Shown here piece by piece: positions 1 to 12,613 of a DNA stretch of 64,000 nucleotides. The DNA lies in NCBI GenBank assembly GCA_024138015.1, contig JAMXBB010000008.1, forward strand, positions 47,716,446-47,780,445. Direction: 5' to 3'. The position numbers were made by a program, and so were the translations under genes. Position 1 is the first letter of the stretch. Every line of letters starts with the position of its first letter. Source of the DNA: Lumnitzera littorea (lineage: Eukaryota; Streptophyta; Magnoliopsida; Myrtales; Combretaceae). The notes below the pieces were generated by a model. It worked only from the letters and a program-made list of their open reading frames with translations. It was not told the DNA's origin and searched no databases.

Positions 1-2480
1 TACATATAGTATATATAATATATTTAAGGTTATGTTATTATAGTATATAAGTATATTATATGTATAAAAATACGTATGCGAATAGTATGATATATGTAGA
101 AATAGGGGTATATTTGAATAGTACATACATAATATATTATAATATTAATTTAATAAATAAAGTAATTTAGTAAATGAGTATATATATATATATATGTATA
201 TATACCATAACTTTAAAAAAATTATAAGAAATAACTAACTTAGAAAATTTAGTAAAATATAATAATAAATATTAATATATATATTTGACATAAAAATACC
301 AAAAATAAGAAAATATGAAAAAAAAGTACAAAAATTTAAAAGCGACATGTGGCATACCTTTATGATACCATGTTATCACTTAGTTAAATTTAATTAAATT
401 TTTAATTTTAAAAAAAATTAATTAATTAATTAGGAAATTAATAAAGTACAAAAAATGAATTAAATAAGTCCTAAACCTAAAAATTAGCAAAAATAGGTAA
501 TTATGGTAAAATAGATTTAAAAATAAGAAATTTTCAAAATATAAGATTTAAATATTTATTAAATCATAATTATACAAAGAAAAGTTTAAAATAATATTGT
601 ATAATTATTTAATTCAAAATAATAAATTTCGTAATATTTTTATGACATAATAGAAAATGCAGGTTAAAACCTCCAAAACGGACCCGACTACGAGTGAATA
701 CATTCGAAAACGATCAAAATGAACCGTAAATTCATTATACAATTAACGAAAAAACTCAAACGAAGTATTTCATAAGAATATATAACTAAATTAAGTAGTT
801 AGTATCAAATATACAAATAGTTTAGTCATTTAACCTTAACACTTATTATTCTCTTATTCCTTTAATGTTAAGTAATCACGAGATTAATACTAATCTATCA
901 GTAGATTACTATGATCCCTGACATCGACTATAACTAAATGAGTATTCCTAATGATTCCATACATACTTGTATATATAAATAGTGAATACTAATTATTATT
1001 AACAATTGAATATTGTATGGAGGCCAGGTAATGTGAATGTATAATACTACTTGCTAATTGTGAAATTACTTTAAAGTATAATAATGTATTATTTGCTGTG
1101 TAGTAAACTCGATAGGAATTATCTTGTTTGCAACTTTGTTTGATTACACAATAAATGGATCTAACATTATCAAACTTGAAATAACTAAATCAAAATATGC
1201 ATAATTAATTCCGACTATCACATCACATAAAGGTAACAAGATGTCATATGGGGGTTAATTAATGTTAATTATAGTGTTTTAGTACGATGCATACATTCGA
1301 TATAATCTTATCTTGACTCGTGGGAACACTAAGCGTTAGAGACGCTAATCGCTTAGCTAAAGGTTAAGTCTAGAAGCCTCTATTTAAGAGAAAGTATAGG
1401 CTGCAAGAACTTATTCATAATCATACTTAAAACTAAGTTTTGACTAAAATTAAAAATAAATATACTATTGTGTTTTTTAATACAAATCGCGAAGTTTTAT
1501 TGTAATATAAGTTCAAGTATAATACTCGGATTTGATTGGTATCGTATATACTCTAACCTTAATTTTGGAGAGCATTAAATCTAAGTTACATACGGTACTT
1601 GATCACCTGTATATATTTGATTAGCATTCTATACAAACATGCATTCATATGTTTGAATCTAATTATTGAATAACTTATTTGTTGTTTAGTTGAGAGAAGA
1701 TCTCACTAAGCCTATATAGCTTACTCCCAAATAGTCTTAACTTGCAAATTGCTAGATAATCAGGCATGGGTTAAGAGCTCAGTGTTGAGTATCAGTGTTA
1801 AGATGTATAGAAGTTAGAATTTAAAGGTAGACTATGTAAATAGTTTGAATTATTACATATAATTATTAACACTATATTTATATTATATAACTTTTATAAG
1901 TTTAAGATTTAGATCTTTACTACCTAATCTTATCATTTGGTAAGAGATACCGATTTTTTAAGGTTTTGAGAAACTGTAAAATATTGGATGTTTGTAATTG
2001 TTTATATAACACAATAAGTTTATAAATTAAAAATTTGAAACTCTAGAAACCAACTAATTAGAGTTTTGTAATGTTCGACTTATAAGACGGTTTTCGTTTT
2101 ATGTATGCACACATAATATAAAAAATTTAGACAATCATATTAGGCTCCCTTTAAGGTTATGATAAGTATTTTAGTATTTAGTATATAGTATATATACTAT
2201 TTAGATATATACATGTATTTATACTATACTATACTACATTACTAATATACATATTTTTATACTTATACTTATACATATACCTTTATACTTAGGTCTTCTT
2301 ATCTTATTTATACATATATACGTATGTAAATTCATAATATAAACTTAAATACACTCTATACTATATATATGTTTGGACGCATATATGTGTATATATATAT
2401 ATAATATATAAAGATAATGAAAATAAATAAACATACATACTATACACGTATATCTACATATATTTTCAAATATATACTCT
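1..2480. other. AT-rich intergenic DNA, possible old LTR remnant
   Basis: No coding region can be supported here. The stretch is very AT-rich with many short TA runs. From about 1000 to 1900 the composition is more mixed, with an inverted repeat (AAGCG...CGCTT, 1331-1354) and a tract near 1690-1740 reading CTCACTAAGC...GCTTACTCCC. That resembles the 3' half of plant chromovirus-type LTRs, such as the related stretch near 15250 in this window. The LTR assignment is a weak inference: no ends, target duplication or coding part were found. Confidence 0.3.
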
Positions 2481-2483
2481 CTC

Positions 2484-2725
2484 TATATTTTTTTGATCTA
2501 CATATATATATATGTGTGTATAGTTGTGTGTGTGTGTGTGTACATGAACGCATACATAGGTACATGTACAAGAAAAAATAAAATGAACACTATATATATA
2601 ACTTTAATTATATGTAAAAATAACTTTAATGCAAGGAAAAGAAATTACAAAATAAACTATATTACATATTCCTTAAATACATGTAATTCCATAAAATATA
2701 TATATATATATATATATAACAAAGG
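2484..2725. repeat. TA/TG microsatellites
   Basis: Alternating TA runs pass into TG runs (about 2500-2541), followed by a second pure TA run at about 2696-2719. Open frames across this segment are low-complexity (Ile-Tyr and Val-Cys runs) and are not believed to be genes. Confidence 0.8.
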
Positions 2726-3162
2726 TACATATAAAGTAATAAAAATAAATACATTAAAAATATTGCTTAACCGCTTCTTTTATGTCTTATAAAGTAGTTG
2801 AACCAAGAGCTTTTGTCCTTCTTCAACTTGTGAAAAATAAAAAAGAAACCAAAGAAGTAAATAGGAATGGAGGAAGGAAGTTTACGGTTTTGGAGGTGGG
2901 AAATTCATGTAAGTTGTTCTGTTTTTTTATTTCATTGTAATGACAAAAGATAACATATATTACAAGGACACACAATGCAGACAGCTAAGAAGCAAAAAGA
3001 AAAAGTAAAAAGTAAAAAAAAAAAAATGAAGAGAGATAAGATACGATGATAAGCTTGATGGGATTCACCTTCATCTTCTTAATCTCAAGCCAAGTAAATT
3101 GTTGCATGTAAGAAATAAAGGAACACAAGTGGCAACCAAACTAGTTCTAGAAGAAGCAATAC

Positions 3163-3246
3163 GGAGGAAGGAAAGGAAAAAAAAAAAAAAGAAAATGAAG
3201 AAAAAGGAAAAAGGAAGAAGGAAAAAAAAAAAGGAAAAGGGAAAAT
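3163..3246 (+). repeat. Polypurine tract
   Basis: About 80 bases are almost entirely A and G on the plus strand, in A8-12 and GGAAG blocks with a single T. It translates as a Lys/Arg/Glu run in one frame, which I treat as low-complexity rather than coding. Confidence 0.75.
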
Positions 3247-3517
3247 TAAGAATTATGAAGTTAACTTTTCTAAATGTAAAGTTATAGAATTATTAATAAT
3301 TATAAAATAATATTAGTAATTTTATAAATTTTGTTAATTAAATTATTACTCTTTATATTTATAATATTTAGGAGTTATCTCTATTCATTTGTTAACAATT
3401 TTATACAATTACGTGTGTTAGTCAATAATCATATTTGATTAGGATTTTATTACTATTGGGGAATTATTACTATTGAGGCAAATATATTCATTTTATAATT
3501 CTAGGTTTTATGATTTT

Positions 3518-3945
3518 AGGTAGCGTTTGTTTGTAGGGACTAAACTAGATAAAGAGAACTAGATATGATAAGTATAAGGAAGACTAGATAATATAAGCTT
3601 ATTGTATCATATTTAGTTTGTACAGTATTGGATATAAAATTTATATTAAAAAATTAATTATTTATATTATAAAATAAATTTTTTTTGTAATATTTGATAA
3701 AAATAATATTCGTTAACTTAATATTATAATATGAAGAGAAATTTTTTGGAATGTAAAATATTTTTTATTTTATTTAGTAAATTTCATTTTTGTACCGTAA
3801 TATAAATATGACAAAATTTAGGCATTTTGTTTAATCCATCAACCTAATTTTTATCCAATCATTAAGCAAATTTACAAACTAAACATGAGACAAAATTTTT
3901 TATTCAATTTAGTACTACGAAAATTGCATAACCAAATATTACTTT
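3518..3945. mobile_element. Candidate non-autonomous DNA transposon (MITE)
   Basis: The left end reads GGTAGCGTTTGTTTGTAGGG. The reverse complement of the right end reads AAAGTAATATTTGGTTATGC, an imperfect match of the kind seen in plant PIF/Harbinger- or hAT-type MITEs with a GTTTGGTT-like terminal core. The interior is AT-rich and non-coding and the total is about 430 bp. The target duplication is not clear (TTA/TTT-like flanks). This rests on end similarity only. Confidence 0.33.
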
Positions 3946-6355
3946 AGGGTTTTTTATCAAATTCGAGTTCAATCCCCAATATTTATGCGTACGTAGAGTT
4001 TAAGGTTTCGATAAAATTTTGAAGGTTATTTTATATTTGTTTTAAGTTTTGAATTTAAAATTTTAATTAGTTTTAAATTTATCGATTCTATTGACTTAAA
4101 ATAATTACCTATAATACTCGAATCGATTCAACACCCAAAAAGCTAAAATTATGGGGTTTACAATAGTGATGTTAAGGAGTTAAGGGGAAGGTATACTTTA
4201 CTATGCTAGACTCTTCATATCGAACCCTTAATTTTTTAAATCTTGTTTCAAGGTCATTTATTCAAGTTAATGGTAATTGTTGTAATCTTGTAAAGCTAAG
4301 ATATGGATGTTTTTGAAGACGAATCACTCAAATGTCTACAGTAGTACTTGTTTAAGCAATAGATATGTATGGTGGCATTGGAATTTGACTCACCCAATAA
4401 TTTGATGCATACAACCTTGGCAATGTCTTAAATGTCAATGTATCCACAAGGTTAAGCGTTTGATATCTATGTTACTTCGATAATTATACTATTTTGTGCC
4501 TTTGAATAGTGCTTGCACTTTTCCCAGTCCAAGCTCTTACTTTTATTAGTCTCAAGTGCTTGGTCAGTACATTACCTTCCTTGCAGCTAACCCTACCTTG
4601 TCCCCTTTCGAGATTATCTTGACAACTTAAGAGCAACCTCATTAATCAAGGTTAAGGTGGGTGGCTACACTTTTATCATCTAGTGTTGGAAATCCTTTCA
4701 TTCTCCAAATGTAAGTGATTAAGTGTCCATATGTCACTAGTATTTGCTTACTCATATTAGTAACCATCTTGATCATCCATTGGAAAATGACTTAATACAC
4801 ATTAAACTGTGTAACTACTTAAAACAACCTATATTGATAACTCCTCCATACTTAGAGAGAGAGAGAGAGAGAAAGTAGTATCCTCCTAAGGTATCAATGT
4901 ACTATTATTACTTTCAAGGGGTTCCCTAAGACCATTGCATCTACTGTGTAAATAATATTGCAACATAGCATAGGATCTAAGGTTCTAATCTTATGACTAA
5001 CATCTAGTTGTAATACTTCTCTTAAATCATCTATTATCAACATGATCAATTTTCATAAAAGCTTATGAACATAGAACTTTGAGATCATACCCAAATTTTG
5101 CCTAGCTCCATTCATCAAACTCCTTTGAATACTCTCCCAATTGAATTGTTTAGGTTTCACAAAAGAAATCATTTTATCTAATAACAGTAGACAAATTGGC
5201 GTATTACCAAATCACGTGCACATTGCCGCTATTGTAGATATAGGTATATTAAGATTAAAATTTGAATAATATAACCTAACTGTCTGAACACGAGTTTAGG
5301 ATGTCTTTTAATTAACTCATAAAATTCCAAGTCAAGGTGGAATTTTATTAAGTATGGATTGAATTTTTTATCTTCTTTATTCAAGATTTGTTTGATATTT
5401 ATAAAGCACAACACAAATTAGGATTAGGTGCATTTGAATGTTATTAATCAAATGGAGTTACATAGAGGAAAAGATTGGTAAACCAACATTGAGTGTAACT
5501 CACCAGCCTAATACAATCACTATTTTAGTAGATACACTCCATTGAAATCGGGTTTAATTAATGACTAAACTCTAGATGATGGTTTTTAACAATTTCATCT
5601 TTTGTGATATTTATTTCCTATTTCATTTTTTTTTCTTTTGCTTTGTTGAATATTTAAGTTAGAATTCATAAATAGGTAAGAATACTCTTGAACTGGGAAT
5701 AATTAATATCAATCGCTATTGTATAACAATTTTATGAAACAAAATTTCTTATAGAGTAATAATAGTGGACTCATCTTTATCATGATAATGGTGCATATTT
5801 ATATAATTATTCCATCATTTATTTCCTTAGCTTTATCACTTTTATATGCAATAATCTTTAGACCAATAATGATTATTGATCTCGAATTCTGCTAATAGAG
5901 ACTTAAGTCTAAAGATACCTCAAATAGATATTAGATGTGCTTATAATGACCTCAAGCACCTTATAAAAACGATGGAGTGAGAAAAACGTTGAGAAGTTAT
6001 TCGTTGGGACCACTTAAGTACTTAAGTCAATATTAAATGGGGATAAGAAGGAGGAGGAATTTCAATAGAGTTTTTAGGTGTCCCATTTTGGGAGCTTATC
6101 TTCATAAGAGGAGAGATTGGAATACTTATGGATAGAGCTTAAAACACGGAATGGCATATAGCCTACAACCTATGATATTGTGTCTTAAGTTTTAGGGTAT
6201 AGGATTGATAAGATATCCTAACAATATCGAGATGTAGTTGTTTTGGTCATTACACCCATCACTTCACAATTAAGGATTTGGGGTGCCATACAATCTAAAA
6301 ATATATGCCCATTTCTTAATATTTAATGCATTAGAGGCATTGTATAGCTTTGGGC
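3946..6355. other. Intergenic DNA, no gene recognised
   Basis: Only short open frames broken by stops are present. The part from 4500 to 5240 is less AT-rich than its surroundings and could be an old retroelement scrap in minus orientation, but no domain motif could be recognised. Confidence 0.4.
4854..4872. repeat. GA microsatellite
   Basis: An uninterrupted AG dinucleotide run of 19 bases, with no coding context. Confidence 0.85.
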
Positions 6356-6362
6356 ATGTAAA

Positions 6363-6395
6363 CTCCTTATAAGGAGCTCGGCTCCACCACCGAGC
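6363..6395. repeat. Perfect palindrome next to a stem-loop
   Basis: CTCCTTATAAGGAG (6363-6376) is a perfect 14-bp palindrome. It overlaps by one base a second hairpin with stem GCTCGG / CCGAGC (6376-6381 and 6390-6395) and an 8-base loop. It lies in a locally GC-richer stretch (about 6360-6470) without coding evidence. Function unknown. Confidence 0.6.
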
Positions 6396-6399
6396 ACCC

Positions 6400-8480
6400 T
6401 TTTATGTGGAGGAGTTGGATGGGATGCTCGTACAGCGTGTGGTCGGGCTCTCTTTCATTGGGTGTGCTATGAACAGTAATTAATTTAAGCTATAGTAGAA
6501 TCATCTTATGAGAAATGGTAGCATGCATATTAACTCATTTCTTGAAGGATGGAGATCGGCACGTTTCCTAATAATAAAATAGGAAGATCGAAATTGTTGA
6601 TGATAGAAAACATGGATGATCTGCCAGCCCCTTTCAATAACTTTTTGAGGTAAACTTTTTTGGGTAATGAAAATTATAGTAAATTTTTTTTTTCCCTTTT
6701 TTGACTTACGGTGGACATCACACTACCCAGTATGAATATCTATCCATTTTTATTGTATGGTTGAGAAATATAGTTTCCACTCCAGGCCTTTTCTTTTTTT
6801 AATTTTTTTTCCCTCCCCACTAAAATTGGGTAAGTAGAAAACTAGAAATCCTAGGTCGTGTTGTATGGCTATATCTTGGCAAATGAGTGGAAAAGAGAGC
6901 ACTCATATTCAATCTTTTTCATATTATTGTACACAGACACTAGTAATTGGCTTGAAAATGAGTTACAATTGTTTTAAAAAATTAATTATATACTTTAATT
7001 TAAAAATATATATATATATATATAATAGAAATGTTTCCTTGGTTTTAGGCTATTAATAGGCGTTCCAAAAATATCTATTATCATTTTCCTAATAATACAG
7101 TATGCCTATGAAATAGTATGGTAGATATATGGACAGTATTTGGCTATCAAGACAGCTAATGAGGAGAATATGACAGCATTGCACAAGGATCGTGACACAG
7201 CATGATACTTTTATGAAGAGGTTTACATCACATTTTTTGTACACGCTCATTTAGAAGATAAAAGAGCTACTTTAAGAGTCCTCTAATAAGAATCGTACAT
7301 CACATCTCAGAGAGGGTTTGAATATAAGAATCACGTGTTGACTATATGATAGATACATTACATATAATTAAAGAAGTAATTTGAATTACACGTACATGAT
7401 AATCATAAGAAAAGTATACAAAGGATGGTAAACGATCTCAACAAAAGTCTAACACTTACAGTAATAAGTAGAGAAGCTTAAAAATATCAAACTCCACTAT
7501 CGATAAAGGATATGAAAGTATTCTTATAATGTTCAAGTATTTAATCTTTCACCATGAGAATCTAGCGGAATAATAACGTTCATACCAAATTTTCTCTATT
7601 GTACAAATGAGAGAGGGAGAGGGATATCTATAAAATATGGCCATTGATCTTAGTTATCGAATCATGACAATGATTAATGGTCAAAATCCATCTCTTTTCT
7701 TAATGGACCCTAAGTAGAATTTCCTTATGAACCTGAGCTCAATAGTTTTTTATTTTTTTTTATAAGTTAAGAAAGGTTGAACGTGGGTAAATTTATCCAA
7801 CGAGCCATACTCTAAGCTCATTATGTTTAATCTCTCTTTATCATTTCTAAATACATATATAAGCTTAACTCTGTAAACTTATTACCTTAACTTAGGAAGT
7901 TAAATTCAATTTATTAATAGATTTAAAGTTTATATCCGGCTTTAGCCCTTTCTAGTAAATAAATAAATTACGTATGAGAGTATTTGAATGATTATAATTT
8001 TTCTTTGTAAGATTGTTATCATTCATTAAAAAAGAGTGGATACACACACTTCTCTAAAATTGTCACGAATAACCTCTCTTCCCAGATAACTTTGCCGTAA
8101 CTAATTTATCCATAATAATTATATTTACTTTGAATTCTTCGAATAACTTTTCTAATTTTGACTTTCCTATTTACTTTATTTGTTCGGAATATTATGATAC
8201 ATTTCAGAGGAAAACCACCCGGAATTCTTTAAAGCTTTTTTTTTTTGTTCTATTGGGTTTATTGCGATTTTATGAGAAATTCTATATGTAATACAGTTAC
8301 TTTTAAGTTATTATAAAGTATTCTAATTTATAGTAAATAAAGTTTATTAATAATAAAAAAATTTGTTGATAACTTTTACGAAAAACAACAAGACAGTTTA
8401 ATTTTTATTGACGGTTTCGTTTTTAATATAAATATACCTCTTTTATTTTAAAAGTGATTTACGATTTAGTCGGCCTTTGA
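6400..8480. other. Intergenic DNA, nothing recognised
   Basis: AT-rich sequence with a TA run at about 7006-7024 and no coding region, RNA gene or element end that I could support. Confidence 0.45.
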
Positions 8481-8967
8481 GTTCCCCGATTCATGTATGT
8501 TAATCTAAGGCTGAAAATAACACGCACGAATCAGACGATAACATTTGAAATGGGGTGGTAGTAAAAGGGGCGGTCCTTTCCACGCAAAAGAAACACGTTT
8601 ACCGGGGCACACGCGTCCTACGTGCGACAACGTATTGTAGTAATGTAGTGTCAGCCTGTAAAACGTGTTCCAACTCCAAGACCAGGGAAAAAAAAAAAAA
8701 GGCCAACCATTAAAACTCGTGATTACCTACATGACATCAACGTGAACCCCTGAGACACACACACACACACACAAACAACTAACTGCAACGTGATATGCAT
8801 TTAATATTATCCTTCTTCTTTTTTGGATTTTGGATTTTTTTCGTTTATTTATTTATTATTTCTTTTTTTTTTTTTTTCTGGTTGCCAATGTCCGCTGTCC
8901 AATGAATGCATGCGCGTGTCTTCCACTCCCACATGCGCTTGCAACCCTGTACATTATTTTCCTTTTC

Positions 8968-9002
<35 letters not shown>

Positions 9003-9280
9003 CACCTCACGTGATTAAAGTACTTTCATTTTCATTTTTCTTTTGTTTTTATGCGTACGGAGATTGGATTTTTCTGTTGATTTTGATTCCATTTCAATTT
9101 CCATGTTGAGGTTTTCTTTTTTTTTTTTAATTATTATTCCTTTTTCTGGTGAATAAAGAAGATAGGAATTTAAATTTATAATGCTAAAGACGATCTTGTC
9201 TCTTGTCTGACGTGGAGGAATCTGCCTCCATTACTTCAACGTTATCCCCTCAAATGCGGACGTTCCTCTAACTGTGGGCG
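8480..9280. other. GC-richer, ACGT-rich island with CA and CT microsatellites
   Basis: Compared with its flanks, this segment is clearly richer in G and C and has repeated ACGT cores (for example ACACGTTT, TACGTGCG, AACGTGAAC, CTCACGTGA, GACGTGGA). Plant bZIP and bHLH factors bind such cores in promoters. It also holds a CA run (about 8756-8772) and a CT run (about 8971-8998). The look is that of a plant promoter and leader, but no coding exon was recognised downstream on either strand. Promoter identity is an inference. Confidence 0.3.
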
Positions 9281-9879
9281 TCCTATAATTTTTTTTTTTT
9301 AATCTATGAAATGATTATTGAAAAAATATAACATTAATTAATATTATTGATATAATAATTTTTATTATATTATAAGAAATTATATTTACAAAATATTAAA
9401 AATAATGATTTAAAAGTTATTTTATATGACTTACAAAAATATAGAAAAGTATTAAAAGAATCATGATAAAGGAATTTAAAGATAAAATACAGAATTCCAT
9501 GAAGAAAAGAATTTTTAAAAAAGCTAATAAGGTAGTATAAGGAACTTTCAAAACTCCTACAAGATAAATATAATCTAACGTGGAAAGATAATATTCATAT
9601 CAATTACCTGGTTTGCAAAAACCACTCATTTCTTTCAAGGAAAAATTCTTTTTAACATTGAAAATATTTTCATTAAACTCATATATTTTTCGTGTGTTTG
9701 GTAGTATTTATAAAAATAAAAAAAATTAATGTTTGGCTTATGAAAATTATATTACTCATAGTTATCCTTAAATAAGTCAATATTAGGTCAATGATTTTTA
9801 AGTATATATTATTACAATCTCCTTAGTTGATTTTGATAATTTTTAAGACTTTAATTTTTTAAACACTAAATTCTCCTTT

Positions 9880-11730
9880 AAGTTTTTTTTTTTTATTAAA
9901 ATAAAAAATTCATTCATTAGGAAAAGAGTTAATATCAGGTGGCTGTGAGACACGATCTATAAACAAGAGTTGTCATAATTGGGATGGGGGTTGAGAGATC
10001 TAAAAGTTATAGTACATCTCAAACTTCGTCCGGTTTGCAACCTAGTAAATACGTGCATTTGCTTCATAAAAAATGAAAGAAAAAGAACAATAGAAAAGTC
10101 TAGATTTCAAAACTAAAATACCCTAAATAATTGTTGAAATCTTCTAAGACACTGATGAGGGACAATTTACAACTTCAACTATTCTTTTAGAATCAATTTC
10201 AACAGTTATGTCTGTCCATCCTCTTTCTAAGGAAATATTCAAGGCTTCTCGCACAACCATAGCCTCAACAATATTAACATTTACAAAGGTTGTAGGAATT
10301 GCTGTCGCTTGTAGCAAGTTATAGGATGCATCTTGACAAATAAGTCTAATACCACCCATATGTAGTGATGTTGACCCCAGCATCACTGTTTACCTTAATT
10401 GTCATACTTGATGGAGGATGCCAGAAATGTTGGTGTTACTATTGTACTGGTGTGAAGGAATTCTAGTTGGTTATCCTATTACTATAGATGTTGAGTTTGT
10501 CCTACAATGTTGAACAATTCAGCCTGCTGTAGTTGAAGATATTTCAAACAATATGGCTTCTACAACTTTTGCTGGCTGCGATAAAGTTTGATTAAAAAAT
10601 AGAAGAATTTCTTTGAGTCCATAAATGCTAAATAATAACAACTGCAACTGAGATGAAGTCTTTTAACCTAATAGGTATAGAAATCTATCCATAGATAACA
10701 TCTAATAACCACATGTGAAAATTGTCTATGTTGAACAATTCCACTCTCACATCGAGGATAGCAAACTGCACCATCTTCACCCATGCACATCCAAAGATGA
10801 TATGCTCAAATGTTTTTTCATGAATATAAAAATTACAATACAAAGAGTCTCTAATTTTCCTACAACAAAGATTAATATCAGATGCAATTGCATTATAACA
10901 TAGTCTCCAAAGCAAATGTTTGTGTTTGGGTTGACTCTCAATATTCCAAATAGACTTCTCAAGGGATCTATTATTTTCAATGCTTGTTGAAGAAAAACTA
11001 CCATCCAAGCTTAAGACTTTAGATTTCAAGCTGTGATAGCAACTTTAACAGAGTAATTCCACATTCTTTCTTTAGATTAGACTAAAAGATTAGAAAATGA
11101 AGTTCTAGCTAAAGGGATAGACTAGATTACCTTCTTTTCATTCTCATAAATAAAACCATGCACTAATGATAAATCTTAATAACCAGAATTATAGTCAATA
11201 ACCTGTGACACCTTAAGGTTAGTAAGTATAGGTAGTAAAGGCCTAAGAGTCAAACGAAAGTCTTATATAGAAGGAATCCAAGGGTCTTGCCAAAAATTAA
11301 TCAATCTCCCGTCTCTTACTCTCCAAAGAAGTTCATTAGCAATTGAGTCTCATCCTTGCAATATACTTTGTCAAATCTATGATACCCTACCTCCCTTTTT
11401 AGCATTCAAATAATTTTTTGTAGGAAAATAGATGCTCTTAATCAATTTCACCCATAATGCATTAGGATCATTCAAAATCCTCCCAGCCATTTTTCTAGAA
11501 GAGCTAGATTAAAAGAATGAAGATCCTTAAAGCCTCGACCCCCATTAACTTTGACTTGAGATAGCAACGACCATTTCCACCAACGTATTTTACTTTCACC
11601 CTCATTTTCACCTTACCAAAATTTGAAAATCATACTATCCACTTCCCGACACCATTTCTTTAGAAAACAAAACACACTCATTAAATAAGTCATAATTGCA
11701 TAAACAATTGACTTTAGCATAATGATTGGG
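9880..11730 (-). mobile_element. 5'-truncated LINE (non-LTR retrotransposon), decayed
   Basis: The minus strand carries the 3' part of a plant L1-type LINE open reading frame, broken by stops and frameshifts. In order on the minus strand: the end of the reverse-transcriptase region (about 11730-11640, IMLKSIVYAIMTYLM); the linker WKWSLLSQVKVNGGRGFKDL (about 11580-11521) with the conserved W...GG-GF-DL pattern; ALWVKLIKSIYFP (about 11460); LLWRVRDGRLINFWQDP (about 11330-11281); a zf-RVT region (about 10990-10740, PKHKHLLWRLCYNAI, then FEHIIFGC); and an RNase H-like domain (about 10410-10144, VNSDAG, then EAMVVREALNISLE and VEIDSKRIVEVVN). Several tryptophan codons have become TAG or TGA. A T-run at about 9884-9896 on the plus strand would be the poly(A) tail and mark the 3' end. 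The 5' end near 11730 is a typical truncation; a flanking target duplication was not found. It cannot encode a working enzyme. Confidence 0.85.
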
Positions 11731-12613
11731 AAAATGATATTTCATCTTGAAAATGATGTCATTTTTTGTAGAAAAGATTATGATTATTCTATAATATAAG
11801 AATGTTTACCCTTATAAGAGAAAAATTCCATACATAAAATAGGAATGAGTAGATAACTCTATTGTACATCTTACTCTACTAGGTAGGTTATGAAGGTCAC
11901 ATAGTAGGGTTTGGGTATAAATATAGGGCATCTCGTCATACCATAAAACTTGTTCTTTGAAGTATATAAGGTATATGATACATTTACTCACTTTGTACTA
12001 ATAATTAAATAATATTAAGAAATAAAAATATTAATACTTATTTTTTTAGTCATAAATAAGATAATAACAAAAACCTAACTTACAGTAAATCACTATGCAT
12101 CGCTTGTATCTATTATTTAGTCCTCCTCTCCTCTTTCTTTTCTTCTTCTTCTTCTTTTAATAAAAACCTCTCTCTTCTTTCATTATTATTTTTTCTTTTC
12201 TTCTCTCATCCTTCCTCTTTTACTAAATCTAGTCTAATAAAGTTTTAAAAATATTTTAGTTCTTAAATTATTATCTAATTTATCATTTTTAAATTACTCA
12301 CTCATGATTTTTGTATTCTACATATAATAATTTTATGATTTGATAAAAATTTTATTTTGTAATTTGAAAATAAAAAAACAAAAGAAATTTTGATATAATC
12401 CGACTAAAATTTTAAACATTTTTAATCGTTGAAATGTTATCTATTTTGCCTACCAAAGTTTTATATTGTTTTAATTTAAAATTCTTTCCAAATTATACAA
12501 AATATTATCGGCGGTCTAGCAATAGTGTAGTTATTATTTGATATTGATAATGCGACTAACAAAAAGTTTTAAAAGAAAATAAAAGGAAAAAAAAATACAA
12601 GTTCTATATAGTA
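11731..12613. other. Intergenic DNA between LINE and solo LTR
   Basis: AT-rich sequence with CTT/TCT-rich stretches near 12120-12220. A TATAAATA box sits in GGGTATAAATATAGGG near 11915, which could belong to an old LTR promoter, but nothing else supports that. No coding region. Confidence 0.35.

Noticed and set aside
2493..2792. 99-codon open frame on the plus strand
   Set aside because: It is made of TA/TG microsatellite sequence, giving Ile-Tyr and Val-Cys runs with no domain.
3099..3287. Lys/Arg-rich 62-codon frame
   Set aside because: It is the translation of the polypurine tract, with no conserved motif.
9200..9290. Possible coding remnant near the GC-richer island
   Set aside because: All three frames on each strand have stops within short distances, and no protein motif was seen.
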